33,301 nt of DNA. It comes from DATGCT01 sp964495575. Its GTDB lineage: Bacteria; Patescibacteriota; Minisyncoccia; UBA6257; GWB1-50-10. The position numbers and the translations under genes were made by a program. Location: the NCBI GenBank assembly GCA_964495575.1, contig CAZBVS010000006.1:1-33301 (forward strand), in the 5' to 3' direction. Positions within the stretch are counted from its first letter, which is position 1. Each line of letters opens with the position of its first letter. Shown piece after piece: positions 24,234 through 32,035 of the stretch. Under the pieces are notes generated by a model that saw only the letters and a program-made list of their open reading frames with translations, was not told the origin of the DNA and made no database searches.

Positions 24234-25502
24234 ATGAAGAAACTTGTTCAAATATTTAAAATTCCTGATTTAAGAAAGAAGCTTCTTTCTATATTAGGAT
24301 TACTTGGAGTTTTTAGATTGTTAGCGGCTATACCAATTCCTGGAGTTGATCCAACAAGGCTTCAGGAGTTTTTTGCTTCTAATAAGTTCTTTAGCTTTTT
24401 AGATGTGTTTTCTGGAGGAGGTCTTTCTAAGTTATCGGTAGTTATGTTAGGGGTTGGGCCTTACATTACTTCGGTAATTATTATGCAGCTTTTGACTATT
24501 ATTTTCCCTCAGTTGAAGAAGGCTTATTACGAAGAGGGTCCTGAAGGAAAGGCTAAGTTTAACAGGTACTCAAGGTACTTAACGGTACCTTTGGCAGCTT
24601 TGCAGTCATATGGGTTTTTAAATTTGCTTATGTCGCAGGGAATTATTGATCAACTTTCTTTAACCCAGATGTTGGGGAACGTGGTGATAATTGTAGCAGG
24701 AAGTGTTTTGTTGATGTGGATAGGAGAGTTGATTTCTGAGTTTAATATTGGGAATGGTATATCTATTTTAATTTTTTCAGGTATTATTGCTGGATTACCA
24801 CAGTCTGTTGTTTCAAGTATTATGAACTATTCACCTGAGAAATTGCCTACTTATATTGCTTTTGTGGTGTTGTCTGTGGTGGTAATATCAGGAGTGGTTT
24901 ATGTTAATGAGGGAGAGAGAAAGGTGCCGGTTTCTTATGCCAAGCAGGTTAGAGGTAATAAGATGTATGGTGGAGCCTCTTCTTATCTTCCTTTGAAAGT
25001 TAATCAGGCAGGAGTAATTCCTATAATTTTTGCGGTTTCGGTGTTATTGTTCCCGCAGTTTTTTGCTCAGATTGCCGGAGTTATTTCTCAAGGTTTTGCT
25101 ACTACTGTAAATGAGTGGGTGAATACCTTCTTTAATAATCAGTTTATATATAGTGGTTTGTATTTCTTGTTGGTGGTGGCCTTTACTTACTTTTATACCT
25201 CGGTTACATTTGATCCGGAAGAAATTTCTAAAACATTGCAGAGTAACGGAGGGTTTATCCCGGGGATTCGTCCTGGAGAAAATACTACAAATGTTATTAA
25301 GAAAATTGTTCACAGGATTACATTGTTTGGAGCGTTGTTCCTTGGGGCAGTAGCTATTTTGCCTAACATAACGCAGATTGCTACTGGAATTCAGACTTTT
25401 GCGATAGGTGGTGCAGCATTATTGATTGTAGTGGCTGTGGCTTTGGAAATTATGAAGCAGATAGAGTCCCAGCTTACTATGCGGGAGTACGAAGGTTTAT
25501 AA
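24234..25502 (+). CDS. secY: Protein translocase subunit SecY
   Basis: 422 residues, ten membrane helices. The central channel of the Sec translocon. IPIPGVD in the first periplasmic region, MLGVGPYITSVIIMQL (TM2), GNGISILIF, a cytoplasmic loop with ERKVPVSYAKQ, then VNQAGVIPIIFA and FTYFYTSVTFDPEEISKTLQSNGGFIPGIRPGENT. All are in normal order. Last gene of the ribosomal-translocon operon. Confidence 0.96.
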   Translation: MKKLVQIFKIPDLRKKLLSILGLLGVFRLLAAIPIPGVDPTRLQEFFASNKFFSFLDVFSGGGLSKLSVVMLGVGPYITSVIIMQLLTIIFPQLKKAYYEEGPEGKAKFNRYSRYLTVPLAALQSYGFLNLLMSQGIIDQLSLTQMLGNVVIIVAGSVLLMWIGELISEFNIGNGISILIFSGIIAGLPQSVVSSIMNYSPEKLPTYIAFVVLSVVVISGVVYVNEGERKVPVSYAKQVRGNKMYGGASSYLPLKVNQAGVIPIIFAVSVLLFPQFFAQIAGVISQGFATTVNEWVNTFFNNQFIYSGLYFLLVVAFTYFYTSVTFDPEEISKTLQSNGGFIPGIRPGENTTNVIKKIVHRITLFGALFLGAVAILPNITQIATGIQTFAIGGAALLIVVAVALEIMKQIESQLTMREYEGL

Positions 25503-25540
25503 GTTTTAGGAATTTAAAAATATAATAAGAGGAGGTAATT

Positions 25541-25783
25541 ATGGATTTGTTTGGTGGAGTAGTTATGTTAATCGGTGGTGTGTTATGTGTAATGTCTCTT
25601 TCAGGAAGTGCTCGGAGTACTCTTATAATTGGATTGGTGACGATTGGTTTGTGTATTTTGATTGATATCTATTTTCCTTATCCAGTTTTTGTTGGAATAT
25701 GTGTATCGATTGGTTTTTTAGTTATATTGTTTACTATATTCATCTCCTTTTTAGGGGATGTTTCAAGACTTTCGAGATTATAA
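25541..25783 (+). CDS. Small membrane protein, hypothetical
   Basis: 80 residues with about three hydrophobic helices and almost no soluble part (GGVVMLIGGVLCVMSL; TLIIGLVTIGLCILIDI; FVGICVSIGFLVILFTIFISF). No family recognised. It has its own TATAAT (25521-25526), a full AGAGGAGG ribosome binding site and its own terminator, so it is a real gene, separate from secY upstream. Confidence 0.6.
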   Translation: MDLFGGVVMLIGGVLCVMSLSGSARSTLIIGLVTIGLCILIDIYFPYPVFVGICVSIGFLVILFTIFISFLGDVSRLSRL

Positions 25784-25808
25784 GCCGGAATTATTCCGGC
25801 TTTTTTGT
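25782..25808 (+). terminator. Intrinsic terminator
   Basis: Arms AAGCCGGAA (25782-25790) and TTCCGGCTT (25794-25802) with a 3-base loop, then a long T-run. The stem starts inside the stop codon of the preceding gene. Confidence 0.9.
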
Positions 25809-25834
25809 TTTTTTAAGATTTATTAATTTTCTTT

Positions 25835-25843
25835 TGGTATAAT
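25835..25843 (+). promoter_or_regulatory. Extended -10 promoter TGGTATAAT of adk-map
   Basis: Six bases separate the -10 hexamer from the ATG at 25850, so the mRNA should be leaderless. Confidence 0.65.
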
Positions 25844-25849
25844 AATAAT

Positions 25850-26530
25850 ATGAATGAAGCAGTTATATTTTATGGCCCTCCTGGGGCAGGAAAAGGAACT
25901 CAAGCCGAGCTTTTGGCAAGGCGTTTTTATTTCATGCATTTTGATACCGGAAGATATTTGGAGCAGGAGATATATAATTCTGATAAGTTAGATGATCCGG
26001 AGTGGCAAGAAGCAAAAGAGAAGTTTGAGTCCGGGGAGTTGATTGACCCAAAGTTTGTGCTTGATCGAGTTGTTGAAGCCACAGAAAGCATGGCCGAAGC
26101 AGGGGTAAGTATTGTGTATAGTGGATCTCCACGCTCTGTGTATGAAGCGTTTGGCAAGGATGGAGGGTCTGGTTTAATGAAGGTGTTGGTTGAGAAGTAT
26201 GGTAAGGATAATGTGCAGGTTGTTTTTTTAGATATTAGTGAAGAGGAAACAATGGCAAGAAACTCTACTCGAAGAGTTTGTTCAGTTTGTGGTCTGCCTA
26301 TATTAGGAGAGTCAAAGCTTGAAACCTGTGCTTTTTGTGGAGGTGAGGCAAAGGTGAGAACCTTGGATAATCCGGAGACTATTAAGGAGAGAATAAAGGA
26401 GTTTAAGAAGGTTACTCTTCCGGTCTTGGATGAGTTGAAGAAAAAAGATTTTTCGGTGTATGAGATAGATGGTTCAGGGATGCCTTACGAGGTTCACAAG
26501 GTAGTGGTTGATAAATTAAATTTGAAATAA
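25850..26530 (+). CDS. adk: Adenylate kinase-type nucleoside monophosphate kinase
   Basis: 226 residues. P-loop GPPGAGKGT (9-17). The LID holds a zinc finger with Cys144, Cys147, Cys160 and Cys163 (CSVC ... CAFC). The AMP-binding region differs from the standard form: FDTGRYLEQEI where GDMLR is usual, and SGSPRS where GFPR is usual. The nucleobase preference is therefore less certain. Its position next to secY and map is classic for adk. Start from a leaderless promoter. Confidence 0.88.
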   Translation: MNEAVIFYGPPGAGKGTQAELLARRFYFMHFDTGRYLEQEIYNSDKLDDPEWQEAKEKFESGELIDPKFVLDRVVEATESMAEAGVSIVYSGSPRSVYEAFGKDGGSGLMKVLVEKYGKDNVQVVFLDISEEETMARNSTRRVCSVCGLPILGESKLETCAFCGGEAKVRTLDNPETIKERIKEFKKVTLPVLDELKKKDFSVYEIDGSGMPYEVHKVVVDKLNLK

Positions 26531-26531
26531 T

Positions 26532-27302
26532 ATGGGAGTTAATTTAAAGACTAAAAAAGATATTGAAAAACTTGCTGAGTCAGGTAAGATACTGGCTTTT
26601 GTTTTGAAGGATTTGAAAGGGATGGTAGAGGAAGGAGTGTTGCTTTCTGATTTAAATGATCGGGCAAAGCATATTTTAGATGATCATGGAGCGGGGGCCG
26701 CCTTTTATGGTTACAAACCGGGGAGTGAGACTAAAGGTTTCCCGGGGTATATCTGTGCTTCCGTTAATGATCAGGTAGTTCATGGTATTCCTGGGGATTA
26801 TAAGTTGAGAGATGGTGATGTTTTGAAGCTTGATTTTGGGGTTGATTACAAGAGCATGATTACGGATGCAGCGATAACGATTCCGGTTGGTGATATAGAT
26901 CCGGTGGCGGATAAGTTGATGAAAACGACGAGGCTTGCTTTAGAAGAGGCGGTTAGTGTTTGTAAGCCGGGCAATCATTTAGGTGATATAGGTTGGATTG
27001 TGGAGCAGACAGTTAAGGAGAATGGTTTTAATATTGTAAAAGCCTTGGGGGGTCATGGGGTTGGGTTTGATTTGCATGAGGATCCCACAGTTTTTAATTA
27101 TGGAGAGAAGGGAACAGGGATGGAGTTAGTGGAAGGAATGGTTTTGGCGATTGAGCCGATTACTTCTGCTGGGTCCGGGGATATTAAAAAAGGCGAAGAT
27201 GGAAGTTTTGTAACATTAGATGGAGGCTTGAGTGCTCATTTTGAGAAGACTCTGGCTATCGTTGAAGGCGGATGCAAGATTTTAACTCCTTGGGATGAAT
27301 AA
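26532..27302 (+). CDS. map: Methionine aminopeptidase, type I
   Basis: 256 residues. Removes the initiator methionine from new proteins. The five metal ligands are in place: Asp101 (LKLDFGVDYKSMITDAA), Asp112, His175 (GGHGVGFDLHEDP), Glu208 (AIEP) and Glu238. His84 (VVHGIP) is the conserved substrate-side histidine. Begins one base after the adk stop and is cotranscribed with it. Confidence 0.95.
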   Translation: MGVNLKTKKDIEKLAESGKILAFVLKDLKGMVEEGVLLSDLNDRAKHILDDHGAGAAFYGYKPGSETKGFPGYICASVNDQVVHGIPGDYKLRDGDVLKLDFGVDYKSMITDAAITIPVGDIDPVADKLMKTTRLALEEAVSVCKPGNHLGDIGWIVEQTVKENGFNIVKALGGHGVGFDLHEDPTVFNYGEKGTGMELVEGMVLAIEPITSAGSGDIKKGEDGSFVTLDGGLSAHFEKTLAIVEGGCKILTPWDE

Positions 27303-27723
27303 GGATATGACATATAAAAATACATTATTATCATTTGCAGAAGATGTTGAGAATAGAAGTTTTTGGGATTGGGTAAGAGCTCATACTTCCTTTTTGAAGC
27401 CTTTGTATAGATATGAGGGGGTGTTGGATTTAGATGGTGGAAGTTTTAAGTTTTTAGGAAGAGAGAAGGATAGTGGTGAAGGATTTGAGTTGAAGGTGGA
27501 GTTGGAAGATGTGGAGGAGGTAAGTTTAGGTTTTGATGATGTATTTACAGCTTGGGAAGATAGAGCGGCACCTTGGAACAAGCCTTTGAAGATAAGTTAT
27601 AAAGATAAAAATGATGATAAAAGTACAGTGTATCTTTTTGTTAATTTTCATCATAAGTGGGGGATGAGAACTTCAGATAATAAAGAAGTTTTTGAGAAAA
27701 TTTTAGATTTAAAGAGTGATTAG
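27295..27723 (+). CDS. Hypothetical protein
   Basis: 142 residues from the ATG at 27295, which overlaps the end of map by 8 bases; a second ATG at 27307 (four codons in, after AAGGAT) is just as plausible. The content is aromatic and acidic: a helical N-terminus (FAEDVENRSFWDWVRAHT), then a beta-rich part (LDLDGGSFKFLGRE; TVYLFVNFHH). No family recognised. It ends the adk-map unit; no separate terminator is seen before the next promoter. Confidence 0.6.
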   Translation: MNKDMTYKNTLLSFAEDVENRSFWDWVRAHTSFLKPLYRYEGVLDLDGGSFKFLGREKDSGEGFELKVELEDVEEVSLGFDDVFTAWEDRAAPWNKPLKISYKDKNDDKSTVYLFVNFHHKWGMRTSDNKEVFEKILDLKSD

Positions 27724-27743
27724 TTTAAAACCCGGATAAAATG

Positions 27744-27772
27744 TTGACATTTTATACACCACTATATATACT
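27744..27772 (+). promoter_or_regulatory. rRNA promoter
   Basis: Near-consensus TTGACA (27744-27749), 17-base spacer, TATACT (27767-27772): the best -35/-10 pair in the window. Start expected near 27779. Confidence 0.75.
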
Positions 27773-27778
27773 GATTAA

Positions 27779-27876
27779 CGGAATGAAAAAGACGTTCACA
27801 TACAAAGGTGAGAGACCCATTTAATATAAAGGGATTTGTTTCCTTGTATGGGCTCCACCTTCAGGTGGAGTTTTTG
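27779..27876 (+). ncRNA. Structured leader or small RNA upstream of 23S
   Basis: From the expected transcript start, ~98 bases contain a long stem CATACAAAGG (27799-27808) / CCTTGTATG (27842-27850), enclosing an inner hairpin CCCATTTA / TAAAGGG. Then follows a perfect terminator-like hairpin CTCCACC-TTCA-GGTGGAG (27853-27870) plus TTTTT. This could be an independent small RNA, or an attenuator that rRNA antitermination must override. No known RNA family recognised. Confidence 0.4.
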
Positions 27877-27944
27877 ATTGGATGACTGACCTTTGAAAAC
27901 CCTGATAAAGTAACATTTTGAGGGGAATATATAAGACAAAGTTA

Positions 27945-27964
27945 GACAAAATTTATTTTTTGTC
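27945..27964 (+). other. Hairpin just upstream of the 23S 5' end
   Basis: GACAAAA / TTTTGTC around TTTATT. It may be part of the processing structure that releases the mature 5' end. Confidence 0.35.
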
Positions 27965-28253
27965 AAAAATCAATTTTTCGAGGTAGAAATTATTATTTAA
28001 GGGTAAATGGTGGATGCCTAGATATTAACTGGCGATGAAGGACGTGGCATAGCTGCGATAAGTCTCGGGTAGGTGCGTAGCAACCTTTGATCCGAGAATG
28101 TCCGAATGGGGAAACCCGGCTTGGCAAACCCAAGTCATCCTGGCACATAAGTGGCTAAGGAAGCAGACCCAGGGAAGTGAAACATCTCAGTACCTGGAGA
28201 AAAAGAGACTAAACAGTATTCCCTAAGTAGTGGCGAGCGAAAGGGGAGTAGCC

Positions 28254-28380
28254 CAAACCAAGGAATTTTATTTCTTGGGGTAGAAAGGTAGAAATGTTCG
28301 CGCAAATTACCAACATTTTGTTTTTGTTGTTGGTAATTTCCGTGAAGGGAAGTTGTATAAAAATTTTGGTTAGCCGAAGC
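28254..28380 (+). other. Domain I expansion segment in 23S
   Basis: Between GAGTAGCCC and CTGGAAAGG, E. coli has ~35 bases and this gene ~130. The extra part folds into two hairpins: CCAAG/CTTGG (about 28258-28279) and a perfect 12-bp stem AAATTACCAACA (28304-28315) / TGTTGGTAATTT (28328-28339). It could remain in the rRNA or be cut out as an intervening sequence. Confidence 0.6.
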
Positions 28381-28550
28381 TCTCTGGAAAGGAGCACCAT
28401 AGATGGTGATAGTCCAGTAGGCGAAAACCGAAGTTCTTCCTTGTTTCTATTGACTTCGTTTTTCGAAGTCATCTTGAGTACTACGAGGCAATGAAACCTT
28501 GTAGGAATCTGCCAGTACTATCTGGTAAGGCTAAATACAGTTAATAATCA

Positions 28551-28585
<35 letters not shown>

Positions 28586-30152
28586 CAGCCCGGTGAGGGC
28601 GATGAAATAGAACCTGAAACCATTTACTTACAAGGAGTCGGAGGCCTAAGTTCTTATCTTCGGATGAGAGCAGGCTGACGGCGTGCCTTTTGCGTAATGA
28701 GCCAACGAGTCTATGAATATGGCAAGGTTAAGCTCTACGGAGTAAAACCAAAGTGAAAGCGAGCACTAAATATGCGTTAGTCGTATTTGTAGGACCCGAA
28801 GCCAAGCGAGCTTGCCCTGACCAGGGTGAACCCCAGGTAAAACTGGGGGGAGGCCCGAACCAGTAGACCGTTCAACGTCTTTGGATGAGTTGGGGTAAGG
28901 AGTGAAAAGCTAATCGAGCTTGGGAATAGCTGGTTCTCTCCGAAATAGCTTTAGGGCTAGCGTTGCGTTAAAACTTCTGGAGGTAGAGCACTGGATGATC
29001 GTCACAGGGCGAGAGCTCGGACAATCAATCAAACTCCGAATGCCGGAAGATATTTCGCAGCAGTCAGACTACGGGGGCTAAGCTTCGTGGTCGAAAGGGA
29101 AACAGCCCAGATCGTCGTTTAAGGTCCCAAAATCCTTACTAAGTGTTAAAGGTGGTCGTCGTGCCCAGACAGATAGGAGGTTGGCCTAGAAGCCGCCATC
29201 CTTTAAAGAGTGCGTAACAGCTCACTATTCAAGCGCAATGGCGCCCAAGATTTAACGGGGCTAAAGTAAGGTACCGAAAACACGGATGTTTTATGTTTTT
29301 ACATAAAACGTGGTAGGAGAGCATTTCCATCGTGCTGAAGCAGGATTCGCAAGGACCTGTGGAACGTTGGGAAGAGAGAATGTTGGCATGAGTAATCGCT
29401 ATCTCGATGAAAATTTGAGACCCCGAAAGTCCAAGGTTTCCTCCGCAACGAAAATCGGCGGAGGGTTAGGCGGCCCTAAGGCGATGGCGAAAGCCGAAGC
29501 TAAAGGACAGTTGGTTAATATTCCAACCCGCCGTTTATCATTTACCGATGGGAGGACGAGGTAAAAAAGCTTAAGCACCTTAATGGTTTGGTGTTCTTTG
29601 TGTCTAGAAGTATACCCAGGAAAATCCGGGTATGTTGGCTTCGATACTGAGAAAAGGTTAAGTTTTTACTTAACCAATTTGAGCGAAGAGATCTCCGAGA
29701 AAAATCTCTAAGGTTCAGGTAAACGGCTCCGTACCGCAAACCGCCACAGGTGGACAGGGCGAGTAGCCCAAGGGGAACGGGTGAGTCCTCGCTAAGGAAC
29801 TCGGCAACAAAGTGACCGTAACTTCGGGATAAGGTCTGCCCACAATTTTGTGGGCCGCAGCGAAAGTCTCCCTGGCGACTGTTTACTAAAAACACAGCTT
29901 CCTGCTAACTCATAAGAGGATGTATAGGAGGTGACGCCTGACCGATGCAAGAAGGTTAACGTTGGGGGTGTAGATACTTCGGTATTTACGCTTACCGGCC
30001 GAAGCCCTTGTCAATGTCAGCCGTAACTATGACAACCGTTGTAGTTATAAAATCCGGCTGTATGCGGGAATATCTGAGTATCCGACACTACTTTTAAAAG
30101 AGTAACAATGTGATCGGTGCAGACAATCCGCAGGAAACAGCATTAGTGAAAA

Positions 30153-30161
30153 TGGTATAAT
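30153..30161 (+). promoter_or_regulatory. Extended -10 promoter TGGTATAAT inside the L1917 intron
   Basis: Six bases before the endonuclease ATG at 30168, with the same spacing as the leaderless housekeeping genes. No good -35. Confidence 0.65.
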
Positions 30162-30167
30162 GTGAAT

Positions 30168-30644
30168 ATGAGTAATCATGGGTGGCTTCAAAAAATTTCT
30201 TCTAAGGTTGGTTGGTACATCAGCGGCTTCACTGATGGTGAAGGCAGCTTTAATGTTTCATTAAAGAAGGTTGATGATCACCGCTTAGGTTGGAAAGTTG
30301 CACCTAGCTTTAATGTTTCACAACGTGATTCAAGTAATCTTGAATTAATCAAAGAAACATTGGGAGTAGGAAACATACGAGAAAGAAAGGATGGAGTAAC
30401 TTATTATGAAGTGAGAAATTATTCTCACATATATGAAAAAGTTATACCTTTCTTCGATAAATTTTCTTTTCAAGCTAGATTAAAAGAGAAAAATTTTGAA
30501 GTCTTTAAAAAGATTATTTATTTGATGAATAAAGGCAAACATCTTACAAAAGATGGATTGTTAAAGATTGTTCGTTTACGAGAAAGCCTTAATAAAGGAA
30601 GAGGTCGTAAGCGGAAATATACTATTGATGACGTTTTTCATTAA
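30168..30644 (+). CDS. LAGLIDADG homing endonuclease (single motif), in intron L1917
   Basis: 158 residues from the ATG at 30168. A GTG at 30162 would add two residues but touches the -10 box. One LAGLIDADG motif, WYISGFTDGEGSF, with Glu25 as the metal-binding acid; single-motif members act as homodimers. The C-terminal part (FKKIIYLMNKGKHLTKDGLLKIVRLRESLNKG) is typical of the LAGLIDADG_1 family in rRNA introns. It should cut intron-less 23S genes at the L1917 site so that the intron is copied in. Intact, so the element may still be mobile. Confidence 0.88.
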   Translation: MSNHGWLQKISSKVGWYISGFTDGEGSFNVSLKKVDDHRLGWKVAPSFNVSQRDSSNLELIKETLGVGNIRERKDGVTYYEVRNYSHIYEKVIPFFDKFSFQARLKEKNFEVFKKIIYLMNKGKHLTKDGLLKIVRLRESLNKGRGRKRKYTIDDVFH

Positions 30645-30769
30645 TGTTGGATCCTCAGAGACTATACGCCGGACTCCAATTAAAGGAGATGATATAGTCC
30701 GATCTTCATGGCGACATGAAGGATCCTCTTTTTAGAAAGAGGTGATAACGTAATGAACGGTTCTAAGGT

Positions 30770-31107
30770 GAATGTGTTGCCTTAGTAAAACTTGGCTATA
30801 TGCTGGGACGTCTGAGCATCCAGTGCTACTAGAACATGATATAATTAAAGTACATATTAATTTATAATTATGTTTAGTAAAAATGCATCTGGTGCAGATA
30901 ATCAGCAGGAAAGACTAAGAATTTGGAATAAAATATTAGAAATGGCATCTCATATGAATCGTAGAAAGAAACGTTCTTAGTATCCTCAGAGACTGTACGC
31001 CAAGCTCTTATTAAAATAGGAGAAGATACAGTCCGAACTCTATGGCGACATAGAGAAGTATGCAGAAATGTCATACTCGCTTTGAAGTTGAAGTAGTAAC
31101 AAATTTG
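30770..31107 (+). ncRNA. Group I intron at L1931
   Basis: 338 bases after U1931, only 14 bases downstream of the L1917 intron. P1: CTAAGGT (30763-30769) with GCCTTAG (30779-30785), U.G at the splice site. P10: GTGTT (30774-30778) with AGCGC, two wobble pairs. The intron ends in G (31107). Core elements match L1917: CTGAGCATCC, GTGCAGATAATCAGCAGGAAA (P4 GCTG/CAGC) and CCTCAGAGACTGTACGCC. So the two are sister introns. The same site holds introns in Thermotoga and Simkania (from memory). Confidence 0.87.
30870..30980 (+). pseudogene. Likely remnant of a homing endonuclease in intron L1931
   Basis: A 36-codon frame (start MFSKNASGADNQQ). Its last ~22 residues, RLRIWNKILEMASHMNRRKKRS, resemble the C-terminal helix and basic tail of LAGLIDADG rRNA-intron enzymes, and lie where the L1917 enzyme ends. 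No LAGLIDADG motif remains. TATAAT boxes (30840-30845 and 30863-30868) precede it. A chance ORF is possible. Confidence 0.4.
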
Positions 31108-31676
31108 AGCGCAATTCCTTTCCGGGTAAGTTCCGGAGCGCACGAAAGGCGTAACGACTGGGGAACTGTCTCAGCGAGGAGCCCGATGAAAATGCAATTC
31201 CCGTGAAGATGCGGGATACCGTCAGCAAGACGAAAAGACCCCGGGAGCTTTACTGTAGCTTGGTATTGGTATTAGTGTTTGTCTGCGAAGTGTAGTGGGT
31301 AGGCTTTGAAGGTTCGGTTCCGGCCGAGCTGGAGCCACCAATGGGACACCCACCTTACAGATGCTTGTATCTCAACCACGACGGCAAAAACGGCGTGGAA
31401 CAGTGCCTGGCGGGCAGTTTATCTGGGGCGGATTCCTCCCAAAGAGTAACGGAGGAGTTTATTAAGGTCAGCTTGGTCCGGATGGAAATCGGACCTGAAG
31501 TATAAAGGCATAAGCTGGCTTGACTGCAAGGCCTCCAAGCCGCGCAGGTGCGAAAGCAGAACTTAGCGACCCGATGATCCTTTATAGGAAGGTCAGAGAC
31601 ATCGGATAAAAGCTACCCCGGGGATAACAGGTTGGTACTGCCCGAGAGTTCATATCGACGGCAGTGTTCGACACCT

Positions 31677-31989
31677 TAACTAAGACATATCGGGGTGTCT
31701 AGAGCAGAGATGCTCTATAAAAAAACTTGGCTTATAACGATGGACTCCATATATTCAACCGACCATAACATGGTATAATTTACATATATGGACAATATCG
31801 TGGGAAGTCTAACTCAACTTTAAATATAAAATTGAGTTATGACCCTGTAGAGACTTGACTTTGTATAAAGTCAGGCTTGCAAAGGCAAAAAGGTTTTAAT
31901 CCAGGCCTAGGCAGGCAATACGCCAAGCTCCTGATAAATTTATCAGGATGAAGATATAGTCCATACTCCTAGTAATAGGGGATTAAAAG
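31677..31989 (+). ncRNA. Group I intron at L2500
   Basis: 313 bases after U2500, in the peptidyl-transferase ring. P1: GACACCT (31670-31676) with GGGTGTC (31693-31699), U.G at the splice site. P10: ATCG (31689-31692) with CGAT. The intron ends in G (31989). Core: GTGGGAAGTC, a P5-type hairpin AACTCAA/TTGAGTT, ATGACCCTGTAGAGACTTG, and GATATAGTCC. It belongs with L2546 and L2593 rather than L1917/L1931. No endonuclease gene. Confidence 0.87.
31771..31823 (+). other. Orphan promoter and 11-codon start in intron L2500
   Basis: Extended -10 TGGTATAAT (31771-31779), 8 bases, then ATG (31788) opening MDNIVGSLTQL and a stop. The same core stretch in intron L2546 is translated as GNTVGSLRQNL at the start of its endonuclease. 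It looks like the start of a lost endonuclease gene; the peptide similarity alone can come from the conserved RNA core. Confidence 0.45.
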
Positions 31990-32035
31990 CGATGTCGGCT
32001 CAACACATCCTGGAGCTGGAGAAGGTTCCAAGGGT

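Larger units (their letters stand above)
30031..30755 (+). ncRNA. Group I intron at L1917, with homing endonuclease gene
   Basis: 725 bases inserted in the loop of helix 69 after U1917. P1: exon TAACTAT (30024-30030) pairs with GTAGTTA (30041-30047), with U.G at the splice site. P10: CCGTT (30036-30040) pairs with the 3' exon AACGG. The intron ends in G (30755). P4 is GCGG/CCGC; the P7-region strands GACTATA and TATAGTC lie after the endonuclease gene. Same site as one of the Coxiella introns (from memory). The ORF sits between the P4 and P7 halves. Confidence 0.88.

Noticed and set aside
30874..31228. Reverse-strand ORFs across the L1931 intron and following exon
   Set aside because: They cross a splice junction and conserved rRNA, and have no recognisable domain.
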